From the NCBI RefSeq assembly GCF_017876595.1, contig NZ_JAGIOG010000001.1, positions 806,001 through 870,000 on the forward strand: 64,000 nt of DNA, in the 5' to 3' direction. The notes beneath the pieces are model-generated. The model did not search any database and was not told the origin of the DNA. It worked only from the letters and a program-made list of their open reading frames with translations. Source of the DNA: Aeromicrobium fastidiosum. GTDB taxonomy: Bacteria; Actinomycetota; Actinomycetes; Propionibacteriales; Nocardioidaceae. Shown here in pieces: positions 6,521 to 16,583 of the stretch; positions within the stretch are counted from its first letter, which is position 1, and every line of letters starts with the position of its first letter. Made by a program: the position numbers and the translations under genes.

Positions 6521-7630
6521 ATGGTCACAGCCACCGCATCCCTTCGTCGCGTCATCGCAGCCCTTGCGGTGGGAGGCGTGCTGGTCGCGGCACCCGCGTC
6601 CTCTCAGGCCGATGAGCCGTCAGCGCGCGAGGACCCAGGCCTTCCATACATCCGCTGCACCGAGGAGCTGCAGGCTGTCGGGGGCTGCACCAACGACGAG
6701 GACCTCAACCTCTATAATTGGCTGAACTTTGCCCAGGTGGGCCGCACCGGTTCGCTCCCGGCCAAGCAATGGGCCCAGATTCCGCTGACGATGCTGGCCT
6801 CGAACGTTCTCTTCTACGGCTACAGCCACTACGAGGAGCATCCCGGGCCCGGAGAGCTGCTCAACGAGCAGTTCATCGAGGCCCAGGCATTCTTGGTGTC
6901 GCCGAAGGGCTCGAAGGACGACTACGGCGACTCCGCTCTCATTCCCGTGCGTACGGTCGCCTTCGGCTCCATCCCGGTCGAGATCACCCTGCAGGTCAGC
7001 CAGCAACGGGACGGCGACGACCTGCCCACCGCCATCAAGGTCAAGACTGCACAGGATCAGTACGAGACCGAGACGGACGGCTACAGCTCGCGCGTCGTCG
7101 TGAGCCCGGCCGTGATCGACCAACCGCTCACCGTCCGCGTGCGCAAGGTCGCCGTCGACGGAGTCGACGTGCAGCTCAGCGGCGCGACGTGCCGCACCGC
7201 GCAGACGGCCCGGCTCCGGGTCGCCAGCGAGCGACAGGAGATGGTGCTCGACTTACGGGATCCGGTCAAAAACTTCTCGGACAATCTCTTCGATCCCGAC
7301 CACGGTTTCTACGGACTCAGCGGCGGAACGCTCAACGGCACGATCGACATCCCTGCGTTCACCGGCTGCACGACGGCACCGGGTGACGACTTGTCGCCGC
7401 TGCTCAGCTCGGCGATCTCGTCCCCCGACAACCCCGTCACGCTCCGCATCGGTGGCCTCGGCTGCTTCAGCTTCGACGGCGTGCGACCGCGCCCGACCCA
7501 GCCCGGAGCCAACACGGCAGAAGAGGCCGGCTGCTCCGAGATCGACAACCCGAACAACCCCAAGCTCCGCACGATCCCCTTCCCGCTCGACTTCCCCGAC
7601 TACGCGCCCGGCGACCAGCCGCCCGAGTAG
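6521..7630 (+). CDS. Large exported protein of unknown function
   Basis: A 369-residue protein. ATG 6521 begins the signal peptide (MVTATASLRRVIAALAVGGVL...SQA, then DEPSARED). A GTG at 6497 is in frame but would precede the signal peptide. It has several cysteines (YIRCTEEL, GGCTNDED, ATCRTAQ, GCTTAPG, GCFSFDG, GCSEIDN), suggesting disulfides. Residues about 260-320 (SGGTLNGTIDIPAFTGCT to NPVTLRIGG) resemble the C-terminus of the exported protein at 4807-5460. It is divergent from the paralogue cluster, with the two best palindromic operators between them. No transmembrane anchor, sortase motif or catalytic motif is seen. Function unknown. Confidence 0.78.
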   Translation: MVTATASLRRVIAALAVGGVLVAAPASSQADEPSAREDPGLPYIRCTEELQAVGGCTNDEDLNLYNWLNFAQVGRTGSLPAKQWAQIPLTMLASNVLFYGYSHYEEHPGPGELLNEQFIEAQAFLVSPKGSKDDYGDSALIPVRTVAFGSIPVEITLQVSQQRDGDDLPTAIKVKTAQDQYETETDGYSSRVVVSPAVIDQPLTVRVRKVAVDGVDVQLSGATCRTAQTARLRVASERQEMVLDLRDPVKNFSDNLFDPDHGFYGLSGGTLNGTIDIPAFTGCTTAPGDDLSPLLSSAISSPDNPVTLRIGGLGCFSFDGVRPRPTQPGANTAEEAGCSEIDNPNNPKLRTIPFPLDFPDYAPGDQPPE

Positions 7631-7769
7631 TCCCCCCAGCTCGCTGGTGGGCGGGGTCACCCTCCCTCCGACTCCGTCCGCCAGTGATTCTTCGCCGCTC
7701 TCGCCCCCTTCCCCCTGACGACAGGACCGGTACGATGCGCTCACACACCGCCGGCCTTGAGGGGGGCTC

Positions 7770-9038
7770 ATGGGGGATCAGGGAGCGTGGCAACGGCACC
7801 AGTCACTCGTCACCGACGTGACAGCACCGACACCACCGGGTGAGCCGCCGTCGATCGAGCAGCACGCCCGGGCACTCCGCCCGCTCGTGCCGACGTTCGC
7901 CGCAGACGTCGCCGAGCGCATCCAGACCGACATCCCCGCCTACGCCGGCCAGTCAGACGGGCGACGCCGCGACATCATCTCCCACGCCGTCGAGCAGGCG
8001 TGCCACCGCTTCCTCGACACCCTCGACGGCCTGCCGCACCGCGACCGCGGTGTCGACGAGCTCTTCCAGGCCATGGGTCGGGCCGAGGCTTCCGACTCCG
8101 GCGACCTCGCCGCGATGCACGCAGCGCTGCGCCTCGCCGCGACCGCCACGTGGGACAGGATGCGACGCGCCAATGTCGAGCCCCCTCTGTCCGACCAGGC
8201 CCGCGGCCAGCTCGCCGACGGCATCTTCGGCTACATCGAGCACCTCATCGAACAGGCCGAGAAGGGCTTCGCCGCCGGACGTCGCGCGATCCGCAACGAC
8301 CGCGGTCAGGCACGGGCGCGGCTGGCAGACCAGCTGCTGACCGGTCGGCGGCGCAATCAGCTCGACACCGTCGACCCCGAGGTGTGGACGCCGCCGGAGT
8401 GGGTCGTCGTCGTGGTGTCCGAGCCCGACGACGAGCGGATCATCGATGTCGCGAGCCTCGCGCTGACCCACCTCGTCGTGCGACACGACCAGCGGGTCGT
8501 CGTCATCGCCGACGCCGATCTCGCCTCCGAGGTGACTGACGTGTTCGCGGCGGCCGGCAAGCCCGTCGCGGTCAGCTGGCCCGTCGGACCGTCGGTCATC
8601 CCGTCGGCCTACCGGTGGGCACGGCGCGCCCTCGACCTGGTGCGCCGCGGGGTCATCCCCGCACAGCCGCTGGTGCAGTGTCGCGAGCACCGCACCCAGA
8701 TCTGGCTGCACGCCGAGCCGGCGCTGCGGCAGCGGATGTGCCAAGACATGCTCAAGCCGCTGCTGGCCGAGACGCCCAACTCGCGCGAGATCCTCTCGCA
8801 GACGCTGCTGGTCTGGCTCGAGACCCGCGACAGTGCTCCCGCGATCGCGGCCCACCTGGGTGTGCACGCGCAGACCGTCCGCTACCGCTGGAAGCGCATC
8901 AACGAGCTGTTCGGCGACGATCTGCACGACCCCGAGTTCATCGTGCAGATCACGATGCTGCTGAAGGCCAGCGTCCCGCTGTGGCAGGCCGGCGACCAGA
9001 GCGACTTCGAACGGTTCCGTGACGAGGAGAGCGCTTGA
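7770..9038 (+). CDS. Second PucR-type transcriptional regulator, paralogue of 2001-3224
   Basis: A 422-residue cytosolic regulator with the same architecture as the protein at 2001-3224: a helical RsbRD-like N-terminal domain (about residues 30-165), a middle alpha/beta segment with RVVVIADADLASEV and PVAVSW, and a C-terminal PucR helix-turn-helix (LSQTLLVWLETRDSAPAIAAHLGVHAQTVRYRWKRI, about residues 345-380). ATG 7770 follows GAGGGGGGC. The stop overlaps the next start as TGATG, so the P-type ATPase-like protein downstream is translationally coupled. No copy of the TTGTCA palindrome lies directly upstream (7631-7769). Confidence 0.86.
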   Translation: MGDQGAWQRHQSLVTDVTAPTPPGEPPSIEQHARALRPLVPTFAADVAERIQTDIPAYAGQSDGRRRDIISHAVEQACHRFLDTLDGLPHRDRGVDELFQAMGRAEASDSGDLAAMHAALRLAATATWDRMRRANVEPPLSDQARGQLADGIFGYIEHLIEQAEKGFAAGRRAIRNDRGQARARLADQLLTGRRRNQLDTVDPEVWTPPEWVVVVVSEPDDERIIDVASLALTHLVVRHDQRVVVIADADLASEVTDVFAAAGKPVAVSWPVGPSVIPSAYRWARRALDLVRRGVIPAQPLVQCREHRTQIWLHAEPALRQRMCQDMLKPLLAETPNSREILSQTLLVWLETRDSAPAIAAHLGVHAQTVRYRWKRINELFGDDLHDPEFIVQITMLLKASVPLWQAGDQSDFERFRDEESA

Positions 9039-10399
9039 TGGAGCGTTCCGTCTGGGAGCCTTTGCTGCTCGTCGCGACCACCCTGCTGGCGGTCGGACTG
9101 CCGTGGCGGGCGCACCTGTCGGCCGTGCGAGCCCCGCAGCAGTGGCTCGCCGTTCCCGACGCGTTGGTGAGCCTGACGATCGTGGCCGCGACGACGTGGG
9201 CCGTCATCGCACTGCTCGACGGTCGGTCACCCACGCAGGTGCTGCCCGCCGTCGCGACGGCGGTGCTGGCGGCTGGCGCTGACGTCGTGCGGTCGCGCTG
9301 CGGGCTCTCGCCACGTACGCCGGTGCTGCCGATGTGGTTCGTGCCGGCCGCCCTCGCGGTGGCCGCGGCAGGTGCCGCGTGGTGGGCGGTTGCCGACGGC
9401 CCCATGGACGCGGCCCGGGTCGGCGTGCTCGCGCTGGTCATGGCTGTGCCCGCCGCGGCATTGCTGTCAGTCCCTCTCGCCTTCGCGACGGGCGCCTCGC
9501 GCGCCAAGAAGGCAGGCGTGCGCATCGCCGACCTCGAGACGCTCGAGGCGGCGACCGTCGTCGACACGCTCGTGCTCGCCAAGGACGGCACGGTGACGAC
9601 GGGCGATCTGACGGTCGTCTCGGTCGACCCCGTCGAGCCCGATCATGACCGCAACCTGCGCTGGTTCGCCGGGGCCCTCGCCAAGGCGTCCGACCACCGG
9701 GTCGACCGCGCCGTCGCGACGCTCTCGGCACGGGGGCAGCTGACCGGGGTCGAGCTCGTCGACGGCGTCGGGGTGCTGGGCTCGGTCGATCGTCATCCCG
9801 TGCGCGTCGGTGTGCCGCAGTGGATCGGCATCGAGACGACGCCGACCATCTGGACGACGGTCGGCGTCGAGGTCGACGGTCGCACACTCGGCAGCATCAC
9901 GGTCGCCGACGACGTGCGCCCCGACCTGACCCGCGACATCGGACGGCTCCGGTCGCTCGGTCTCGACCTGGTGCTCGTCTCGGACGACACCGACGAGCGC
10001 ACCCGCCACGTCGCGGGCCTCGCGGGCATCGACGCCGTGCACGTCACCGCCGACCCGGCGTCGGTCGTCCGCGATCTGGTGGCGGACGGGCGTCACGTGG
10101 CGACCGTCGGGCTCTCGCGGAGCGACGGAGCATCGCTCGGCATCACCGTCGCGGCCGACCCCGACGACTCGCCGGCGTCCACGATCGTCGCCGACGACTG
10201 CTCGCCGGCCCGCGTCGCCGACGCCCTTGCGCTGGCCCGCAGCACCGCCGCACGCATCCGGCGCGTCCGCACCGTCACAGCCGTGCTGGGCCTCGTGGGA
10301 GCCGCCGTCGCCGCGACGGGAATCGCCGGGCCCGTCATCGCTGCGGCGGTGGCGGTCGGCATCTGCGTGGTCGCCGCCGCGATCGCCACCAGCGCCTGA
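9038..10399 (+). CDS. Degenerate P-type ATPase-like membrane protein (predicted pseudoenzyme)
   Basis: A 453-residue protein that aligns with the C-terminal half of P1B metal ATPases but lacks the catalytic residues. The membrane CPC region is AVPAAALLSVPLA (about residues 136-148). The phosphorylation motif DKTGT is AKDGT (181-185), so the aspartate is alanine. The HP loop reads SDHRVDRAV. ADDVRPD (290-296) and SDDTDERTRHVAGLAGID (315-332) retain the P-domain framework. The hinge GDGxND is GLSRSDG (358-364). About six hydrophobic segments are visible, and the actuator domain with TGE is absent. ATG 9038 overlaps the regulator stop. The reading frame is intact with normal codon use, so it is probably maintained as a sensor or scaffold rather than a decayed gene. 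Catalytic inactivity is inferred from the motifs. Confidence 0.82.
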   Translation: MERSVWEPLLLVATTLLAVGLPWRAHLSAVRAPQQWLAVPDALVSLTIVAATTWAVIALLDGRSPTQVLPAVATAVLAAGADVVRSRCGLSPRTPVLPMWFVPAALAVAAAGAAWWAVADGPMDAARVGVLALVMAVPAAALLSVPLAFATGASRAKKAGVRIADLETLEAATVVDTLVLAKDGTVTTGDLTVVSVDPVEPDHDRNLRWFAGALAKASDHRVDRAVATLSARGQLTGVELVDGVGVLGSVDRHPVRVGVPQWIGIETTPTIWTTVGVEVDGRTLGSITVADDVRPDLTRDIGRLRSLGLDLVLVSDDTDERTRHVAGLAGIDAVHVTADPASVVRDLVADGRHVATVGLSRSDGASLGITVAADPDDSPASTIVADDCSPARVADALALARSTAARIRRVRTVTAVLGLVGAAVAATGIAGPVIAAAVAVGICVVAAAIATSA

Positions 10400-10417
10400 G
10401 GTCGTCGCCGAGCGGCG

Positions 10418-11680
10418 TCAGGCCGTCCAGAGGGCCGAGATCGGCAGTCCCCACAGCTTGTCGCCGTGACGATGCGAATCCTTGGCCATCGACAACACGA
10501 TGCCACCGACGAAGCGGTCACCCAGCCGGTCCCGAAGGAACCGAAGACCATCGAACTGGCGCGCACCGTTGCTCTGCGAGCTCTTGACCTCGATCGCCAG
10601 CACCGAACCGTCGGCCATCTCCAGGACGTAGTCGACTTCTTTGCCGGTCCGATCGCGATAGTGGTGGACCGTGAAGTCCTCGCTGCTGGACTCGCGCGCG
10701 GCCAGCAGCTCGGCACCGACGAACCCCTCGACGAGCGACCCCAGTGCGGCCGGCGCCGGCACGCCCAGCAACGACTGCCGGGTCGCGCCCATGAGCCGAG
10801 CTGCGAGCCCCGCATCGGTGACGATGGCCTTCGGCCGCCCCACTTCGCGCGAGGTCAGATTCGGCGTCCAGGGCGGCACCAGGTCGATCAGGTACATCCG
10901 CCGCAGCACGTCGATGTAGGGCGTGATCGACGAGGCCGGCAGCGACGCCTGCTCGGCCAGGCGCGCCTTGACCAGCTCGCCGGCCTGATTGGCGGCGATC
11001 AGACGAATCAGGGACATCAGCCTCTCCGGCTCCACCCGCAAGAGCTCTGCCGCGTCTCTCCGCAACAGGCCCGAGAGGTAGCTGGTGAGCCACTCGCCCC
11101 GCAGTCGATCGCTCAGACCCTGGACCGGCGGATAGCCGCCCGCGACGATGCGCGCCAGGTAGTCGTCGCGTGAGGGGCCTGCGCGACGCGGCATCGATCC
11201 AGAGCTCAGCGCATGGCGGAGGTCGGCCACGAAGTCGACCCTCTCACCTGCCAGCTCGGCCTGGGAGAACCCGAGCAGCCGCACCCCGATCGCCCTGCCG
11301 GCCAGGCTGTCGTGCGTCGCCGACTGCCGCAGGAAGTCCGCCGAGCCGGTGAGGATGAATCTCGCGGGCCGGCGATCGCGATCGATGGCCGCCTTCACCG
11401 CCACCGTGATCTCTGGGTATCGCTGCACCTCGTCGATGACGAGCAGCCCGTCGCCGGCCTGCTCGACGAAGCCGACCGGGTCGACCGCCGCCGCGTCGCG
11501 CGTGGCCGCGTCGTCGAAGGTCTGGATGACCGTCGGGGCACCGCCCACGGGCAGCGAGTCGGCCAGAGACGCGGCAAGCGTGCTCTTGCCTACTTGACGC
11601 GCACCTTCGACGACCAAGGCCGGGAAGTGCTCGAGGACGTCGCGACACCAGCCAGCCACGTGACGCTCGATCAGCCGCAT
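10418..11680 (-). CDS. AAA ATPase with DUF4143 C-terminal domain
   Basis: A 420-residue protein of the ATP-binding/DUF4143 family. Walker A is GARQVGKST and Walker B LLVIDEVQ, with a sensor-1-like ILTGS. The C-terminal half carries the DUF4143 region and ends in a PD-(D/E)xK-like fold with KEVDYVLEMADGSVLAIEVKS, which keeps the D and ExK residues. The biochemical role of the family is poorly known; toxin-like and DNA-repair-like roles have been proposed. ATG 11680 is chosen; an upstream GTG at 11713 is in frame but would put the first 22-bp repeat inside the gene. Four 22-bp direct repeats begin 10 bases upstream of the chosen start, suggesting autoregulation. It is convergent with the gene ending at 10399. 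Confidence 0.85.
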   Translation of the reverse strand: MRLIERHVAGWCRDVLEHFPALVVEGARQVGKSTLAASLADSLPVGGAPTVIQTFDDAATRDAAAVDPVGFVEQAGDGLLVIDEVQRYPEITVAVKAAIDRDRRPARFILTGSADFLRQSATHDSLAGRAIGVRLLGFSQAELAGERVDFVADLRHALSSGSMPRRAGPSRDDYLARIVAGGYPPVQGLSDRLRGEWLTSYLSGLLRRDAAELLRVEPERLMSLIRLIAANQAGELVKARLAEQASLPASSITPYIDVLRRMYLIDLVPPWTPNLTSREVGRPKAIVTDAGLAARLMGATRQSLLGVPAPAALGSLVEGFVGAELLAARESSSEDFTVHHYRDRTGKEVDYVLEMADGSVLAIEVKSSQSNGARQFDGLRFLRDRLGDRFVGGIVLSMAKDSHRHGDKLWGLPISALWTA

Positions 11681-11690
11681 CTGGCCATCG

Positions 11691-11778
11691 TAGACGGATT
11701 CGCCGATTCGCACGAGATCATTCGTTGTTTCGCACGAGCAAACTCGTAGGTTCGCATCCGATTAGTCGTTGATTCGCA
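11691..11778. repeat. Four 22-bp tandem imperfect repeats (iteron-like) at the DUF4143 ATPase start
   Basis: TTCGCA recurs at 11707, 11729, 11751 and 11773, exactly 22 bases apart. The 14 bases ending each unit read TTCGCCGATTCGCA, TTCGTTGTTTCGCA, CTCGTAGGTTCGCA and GTCGTTGATTCGCA. CGAG also starts the second and third units. The spacing of two helical turns would put protein contacts on one face of DNA. The stretch is AT-richer than its surroundings. It probably contains the ATPase promoter and operator; hspR ends at 11792. Confidence 0.8.
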
Positions 11779-11791
11779 GTCCTTCGCCCGG

Positions 11792-12211
11792 TCAACGGCG
11801 CATGCGGCGCCAGATGACGACCTGGTTGTCGGCGATGAGGGCCGGCAGGTTCTGCACCTGTCCGGCCTGCGCCTGGGTCTGGGCGAGCTCGGCCTGCAGC
11901 TCGGCGACCTTGGCCTGCAGCGCCAACACCTGGTTCTCGAGGTCGATGACGCGCTTGACGCCCTCGAGCCCGAGCCCCTCGGCCGTCAGGCGAGCGACGG
12001 TGCGCAGCAGCTCGATGTCGTGCAGGGAGTAGCGCCGTCCGCCGCCACCCGTGCGCCCCGGAGCGACCAAGCCGAGACGGTCGTAGGTGCGCAGGGTCTG
12101 GGGGTGCAGGCCCGACAGCTCGGCCGCGACGCTGATGACGAAGACCTTGGCCTCGGGCCCGGGGGGCTGGAACCCCCCGGACGGATCAGGGCCGGTGGGA
12201 CCGGTCGTCAT
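11792..12211 (-). CDS. hspR: Heat-shock repressor HspR, MerR family
   Basis: A 139-residue repressor of the dnaK operon; in other actinobacteria HspR binds HAIR sites with DnaK as co-repressor. The MerR helix-turn-helix is at about residues 24-60 ([27 protein letters not shown] then GGRRYS). It continues into a coiled coil from about 85 to 118 rich in Q and L ([17 protein letters not shown]). The short acidic/proline N-terminus and the dimerising coil are typical. It is the last gene of dnaK-grpE-dnaJ-hspR. Its ATG at 12211 overlaps the dnaJ stop as ATGA, so it is translationally coupled. Confidence 0.95.
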   Translation of the reverse strand: MTTGPTGPDPSGGFQPPGPEAKVFVISVAAELSGLHPQTLRTYDRLGLVAPGRTGGGGRRYSLHDIELLRTVARLTAEGLGLEGVKRVIDLENQVLALQAKVAELQAELAQTQAQAGQVQNLPALIADNQVVIWRRMRR

Positions 12212-13338
12212 GACGTGACCTCCTCGAACAGCTCGTCGCGGGGTGTCGTGGTGCCGCGCGCGTCACGCAACGCCTCGACGGCCGCACGTTGCTCGTCGGT
12301 GAGCTCGGCCGGCACCTGCACCTCGACCGTGACGAGCAGATCGCCGCGAGCGCCGGTCGACGTCGTGCCGCCCTTGCCGCTGGCGCGGAACGTGCGTCCG
12401 TTGGGCGTGCCGGCGGGCAGCTTGAGGCGCACCGGCGGGCCGTCGAGCGTGGGTACCTGGATCTGCGCACCGAGTGCGGCCTCGTCGAAAGCCACCGGCA
12501 CCGTGATCGTCAGGTGGTTGCCCTTGCGGCCGAACATCGGGTGCGGCTCGACGTGCACGAGCAGGAACATGTCGCCGTTGGGGCCGCCGTTGTCGCCCTT
12601 GCCACCCTTGCCCTTGAGCCGGATGCGCTGGCCGTCCTTGACACCGGCCGGCACCTTGACGTTGAGGGTGCGGCTCGATGCCGCGCGGCCGGAGCCACGG
12701 CACACCTCGCAGGCGTGCTCGACGACGAGTCCGCGTCCGCGGCACTGGTCGCACGGCTCGGTCATCGCGAACAGACCGCCCGCGGCACCCGTCTGCATGC
12801 CGCTGCCCTGGCACTTCGAGCACACCTTGGGAGTGGTGCCCGGCTTGGCACCCGTGCCGTGGCACGTCGCACAGGCCTCGTCGCTCGTGGTGCGCAGCGG
12901 CAGGGTCGCGCCGTCGACGGCCTGCTGGAAGGTGATCGTCGCCTCGGTCTCGAGGTCGTCACCCTTGCGGGGCTGGGGACGCCGCGACCTGCCCCGGCCG
13001 CCTCCGAAGAGGCCGCCGAGGAGGTCGCTGACGTCGAAGTCGGGCTGGCCGCCGCCACCGGGCGGACGGAACCCGCCCGGGGCCCCGCCGCCCCGGAACT
13101 GCCCGAACATGCTGCGCTGCTCGTCGTACTCCTTGCGCTTGTCGGTCGACGAGAGCACGGCGTACGCCTCGGAGACACCCTTGAAGCGCTCCTCCGCAGC
13201 CTTGTTGCCGGGGTTGGAGTCAGGGTGGTTGTCGCGTGCCAGCTTGCGGTACGCCTTCTTGATCTCGTCCTGAGATGCGTCCTTCTTGACGCCGAGGACC
13301 TTGTAGAAGTCCTTCGTCGCCCAGTCACTCGCAGCCAT
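12208..13338 (-). CDS. dnaJ: Chaperone DnaJ (type I Hsp40)
   Basis: A 376-residue co-chaperone that stimulates DnaK ATP hydrolysis and delivers unfolded clients. The J domain lies at about residues 8-75 with the HPD motif in [10 protein letters not shown] Gly/Phe/Pro-rich linker ([19 protein letters not shown]) follows. The zinc region has four CxxCxGxG repeats ([32 protein letters not shown]), then the C-terminal substrate-binding domains. The length is normal for actinobacterial DnaJ1. It begins 14 bases after grpE ends and overlaps hspR by 4 bases. Complete and unremarkable. Confidence 0.97.
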   Translation of the reverse strand: MAASDWATKDFYKVLGVKKDASQDEIKKAYRKLARDNHPDSNPGNKAAEERFKGVSEAYAVLSSTDKRKEYDEQRSMFGQFRGGGAPGGFRPPGGGGQPDFDVSDLLGGLFGGGRGRSRRPQPRKGDDLETEATITFQQAVDGATLPLRTTSDEACATCHGTGAKPGTTPKVCSKCQGSGMQTGAAGGLFAMTEPCDQCRGRGLVVEHACEVCRGSGRAASSRTLNVKVPAGVKDGQRIRLKGKGGKGDNGGPNGDMFLLVHVEPHPMFGRKGNHLTITVPVAFDEAALGAQIQVPTLDGPPVRLKLPAGTPNGRTFRASGKGGTTSTGARGDLLVTVEVQVPAELTDEQRAAVEALRDARGTTTPRDELFEEVTS

Positions 13339-13352
13339 CCCTCCTCCTTTCC

Positions 13353-13948
13353 TTACTGCTCGTCGTCGGTTTCGACAGGCTCAGCCGGGGTTTCGGCCTC
13401 CGAGGTCTCGACAGGCTCAACCGGCGAGGCCGGCGAAGCCGGGTCGACCACGCCGACCGTCGCCGGCCGGAGCACCCGATCGCCGTGGCGGTAGCCCGTG
13501 CGCATGACGGTGTCGATCGAGGTGACCTCGACGTCAGCCGACTCACCCGCGTGGAACACCGCCTCGTGCAGCGACGGGTCGAAGGCGTCGCCCTTGGCCC
13601 CGAAGGACTCGAGCTTGTGCTTGACGACCGCCTGCTGCAGCGCGTCGGCGACGGCCTTGAAGCCGCCCGTCAGCTCGCCGTGCTCGTCGGCGCGGGCGAT
13701 GTCGTCGAGCACCGTCAGGAGCGACTGCAGGACGGCAGCCTCCCCCTGGGCGCGGACGAGCTCGCGGTCGCGGTCGACGCGGCGCTTGTAGTTGACGTAC
13801 TCCGCCTGGAGCCGCTGCAGGTCGAGCGTGCGCTCGGCGAGCTGCTGCTCCGCGGAGGGCTCGGCCGGGGCCTCGGCCGGCTCAGGAGTCTCGTCCTGAA
13901 CCGGCTCGACGACCTCGTCCTCGGAGGCCGAACCCTCGCGGGGCTCGG

Positions 13949-13952
<4 letters not shown>
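13353..13952 (-). CDS. grpE: Nucleotide exchange factor GrpE
   Basis: A 199-residue cofactor that releases ADP from DnaK. It has an acidic N-terminal tail (about residues 1-35), a long helix from [23 protein letters not shown], and the beta-wing domain with [14 protein letters not shown]...[17 protein letters not shown]. After the conserved end (about residue 170) there is an acidic tail with two VEPVET-like units, encoded by two copies of a GACAGGCTCA-containing repeat (13368-13426). The GTG start at 13952 overlaps the dnaK stop as GTGA. Confidence 0.95.
13368..13426 (+). repeat. Two copies of a GGTYTCGACAGGCTCARCC repeat inside the grpE 3' end
   Basis: GGTTTCGACAGGCTCAGCC (13368-13386) and GGTCTCGACAGGCTCAACC (13404-13422) lie 36 bases apart inside the non-conserved C-terminal tail of grpE and encode its repeated PAEPVET/PVEPVET units. 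From memory, similar GTTGAGCCTGTCGAAACC elements are dispersed in some Nocardioidaceae and micrococcal genomes; I cannot check that here. Confidence 0.6.
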
Positions 13953-15796
<1,844 letters not shown>

Positions 15797-15847
15797 GGTG
15801 TTTCCTCCTGCTGTGGGGTGATCTGTGGGGACTGCACGCGCTGCGAG

Positions 15848-15877
15848 ACTCAAGAACGTGTGTCAGATGAATTGAGT
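15848..15877 (-). promoter_or_regulatory. HAIR-like half-sites upstream of dnaK
   Basis: ACTCAAG (15848-15854) and ATTGAGT (15871-15877) form a near-perfect inverted pair separated by 16 bases. The known HspR box is CTTGAGT-N7-ACTCAAG; here the half-sites face the other way with wider spacing, so this may be two half-boxes flanking the promoter rather than one HAIR element. The location just upstream of dnaK makes HspR the natural candidate binder. Confidence 0.45.
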
Positions 15878-15947
15878 CCGATGTTATCAACCTTGCCCGA
15901 CGCTCCCAAATTCCGCGTCTTGGCCCCTTTTCGCGTAGTTTCTTGGC

Positions 15948-16583
15948 ATGCGCACACTGACCCGCCGCGTCGCGGCCCTGGCCATCGTCCCCACGCTCAC
16001 GCTCGCCGGCTGCGGCGGCAGCGACGGCGGCAGTGACGACGACGCCCCCGACAGCGACTCGTCCACCTCGTCCACCTCCGACGCCCCGGACGACGCCGAC
16101 GACGCTCCCGACAGCGACGACGCGGCGGGCGGCGACACTGTCAAGGGCACCGACTACTCGTACTCCCTGCCCGACGGCTGGGAGGTGCCCACCCAGAAGA
16201 TCCCCGGCACCGAGCAGACCGACTCGTTCGCCGCCGACCTCACCGACGCCGACGGCTTCGCCGACAACGTCAACGTCATCCGCCTCGACCCCGCCCCGGT
16301 CGACGATCTCGACAAGCTGGAGCCGGCGCTGACCGCCGAGCTCGAGAAGGGCGGCTCCAAGGACGTCACGGTGGGCGACCGCGCCGAGGTCGACGGCGAC
16401 GAGGCCGTGCACGTCTCGTCGATCCAGGAGCAGCAGGGCAAGCAGTACCTGACCGAGCAGTACAACGCGATCCACGACGGCGTCTCGTACGTCATCACGT
16501 TCTCGTTCAGCGACACCGTGTCGGAGGACGACCGCGACGACCTCGCCGAGTCGGTCCTCGACAGCTGGACGTGGACCAAGTGA
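15948..16583 (+). CDS. Lipoprotein with PsbP-like fold, function unknown
   Basis: A 211-residue exported lipoprotein. The signal peptide MRTLTRRVAALAIVPTLTLAGC ends in a lipobox LAGC at residue 22. A Ser/Asp/Gly-rich linker (about residues 23-63) follows. A compact domain of about 145 residues then runs YSYSLPDGWEVP to VLDSWTWTK, the pattern of small PsbP/DUF1795-like domains that begin with a Y-S-L-P-x-G-W strand. It is divergent from dnaK and overlaps the next gene as GTGA. No catalytic residues are recognised. Confidence 0.82.
   Translation: MRTLTRRVAALAIVPTLTLAGCGGSDGGSDDDAPDSDSSTSSTSDAPDDADDAPDSDDAAGGDTVKGTDYSYSLPDGWEVPTQKIPGTEQTDSFAADLTDADGFADNVNVIRLDPAPVDDLDKLEPALTAELEKGGSKDVTVGDRAEVDGDEAVHVSSIQEQQGKQYLTEQYNAIHDGVSYVITFSFSDTVSEDDRDDLAESVLDSWTWTK

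Noticed and set aside
11691..11778. Possible short CRISPR array
   Set aside because: Repeat units are imperfect and contiguous, with no spacers and no cas genes.
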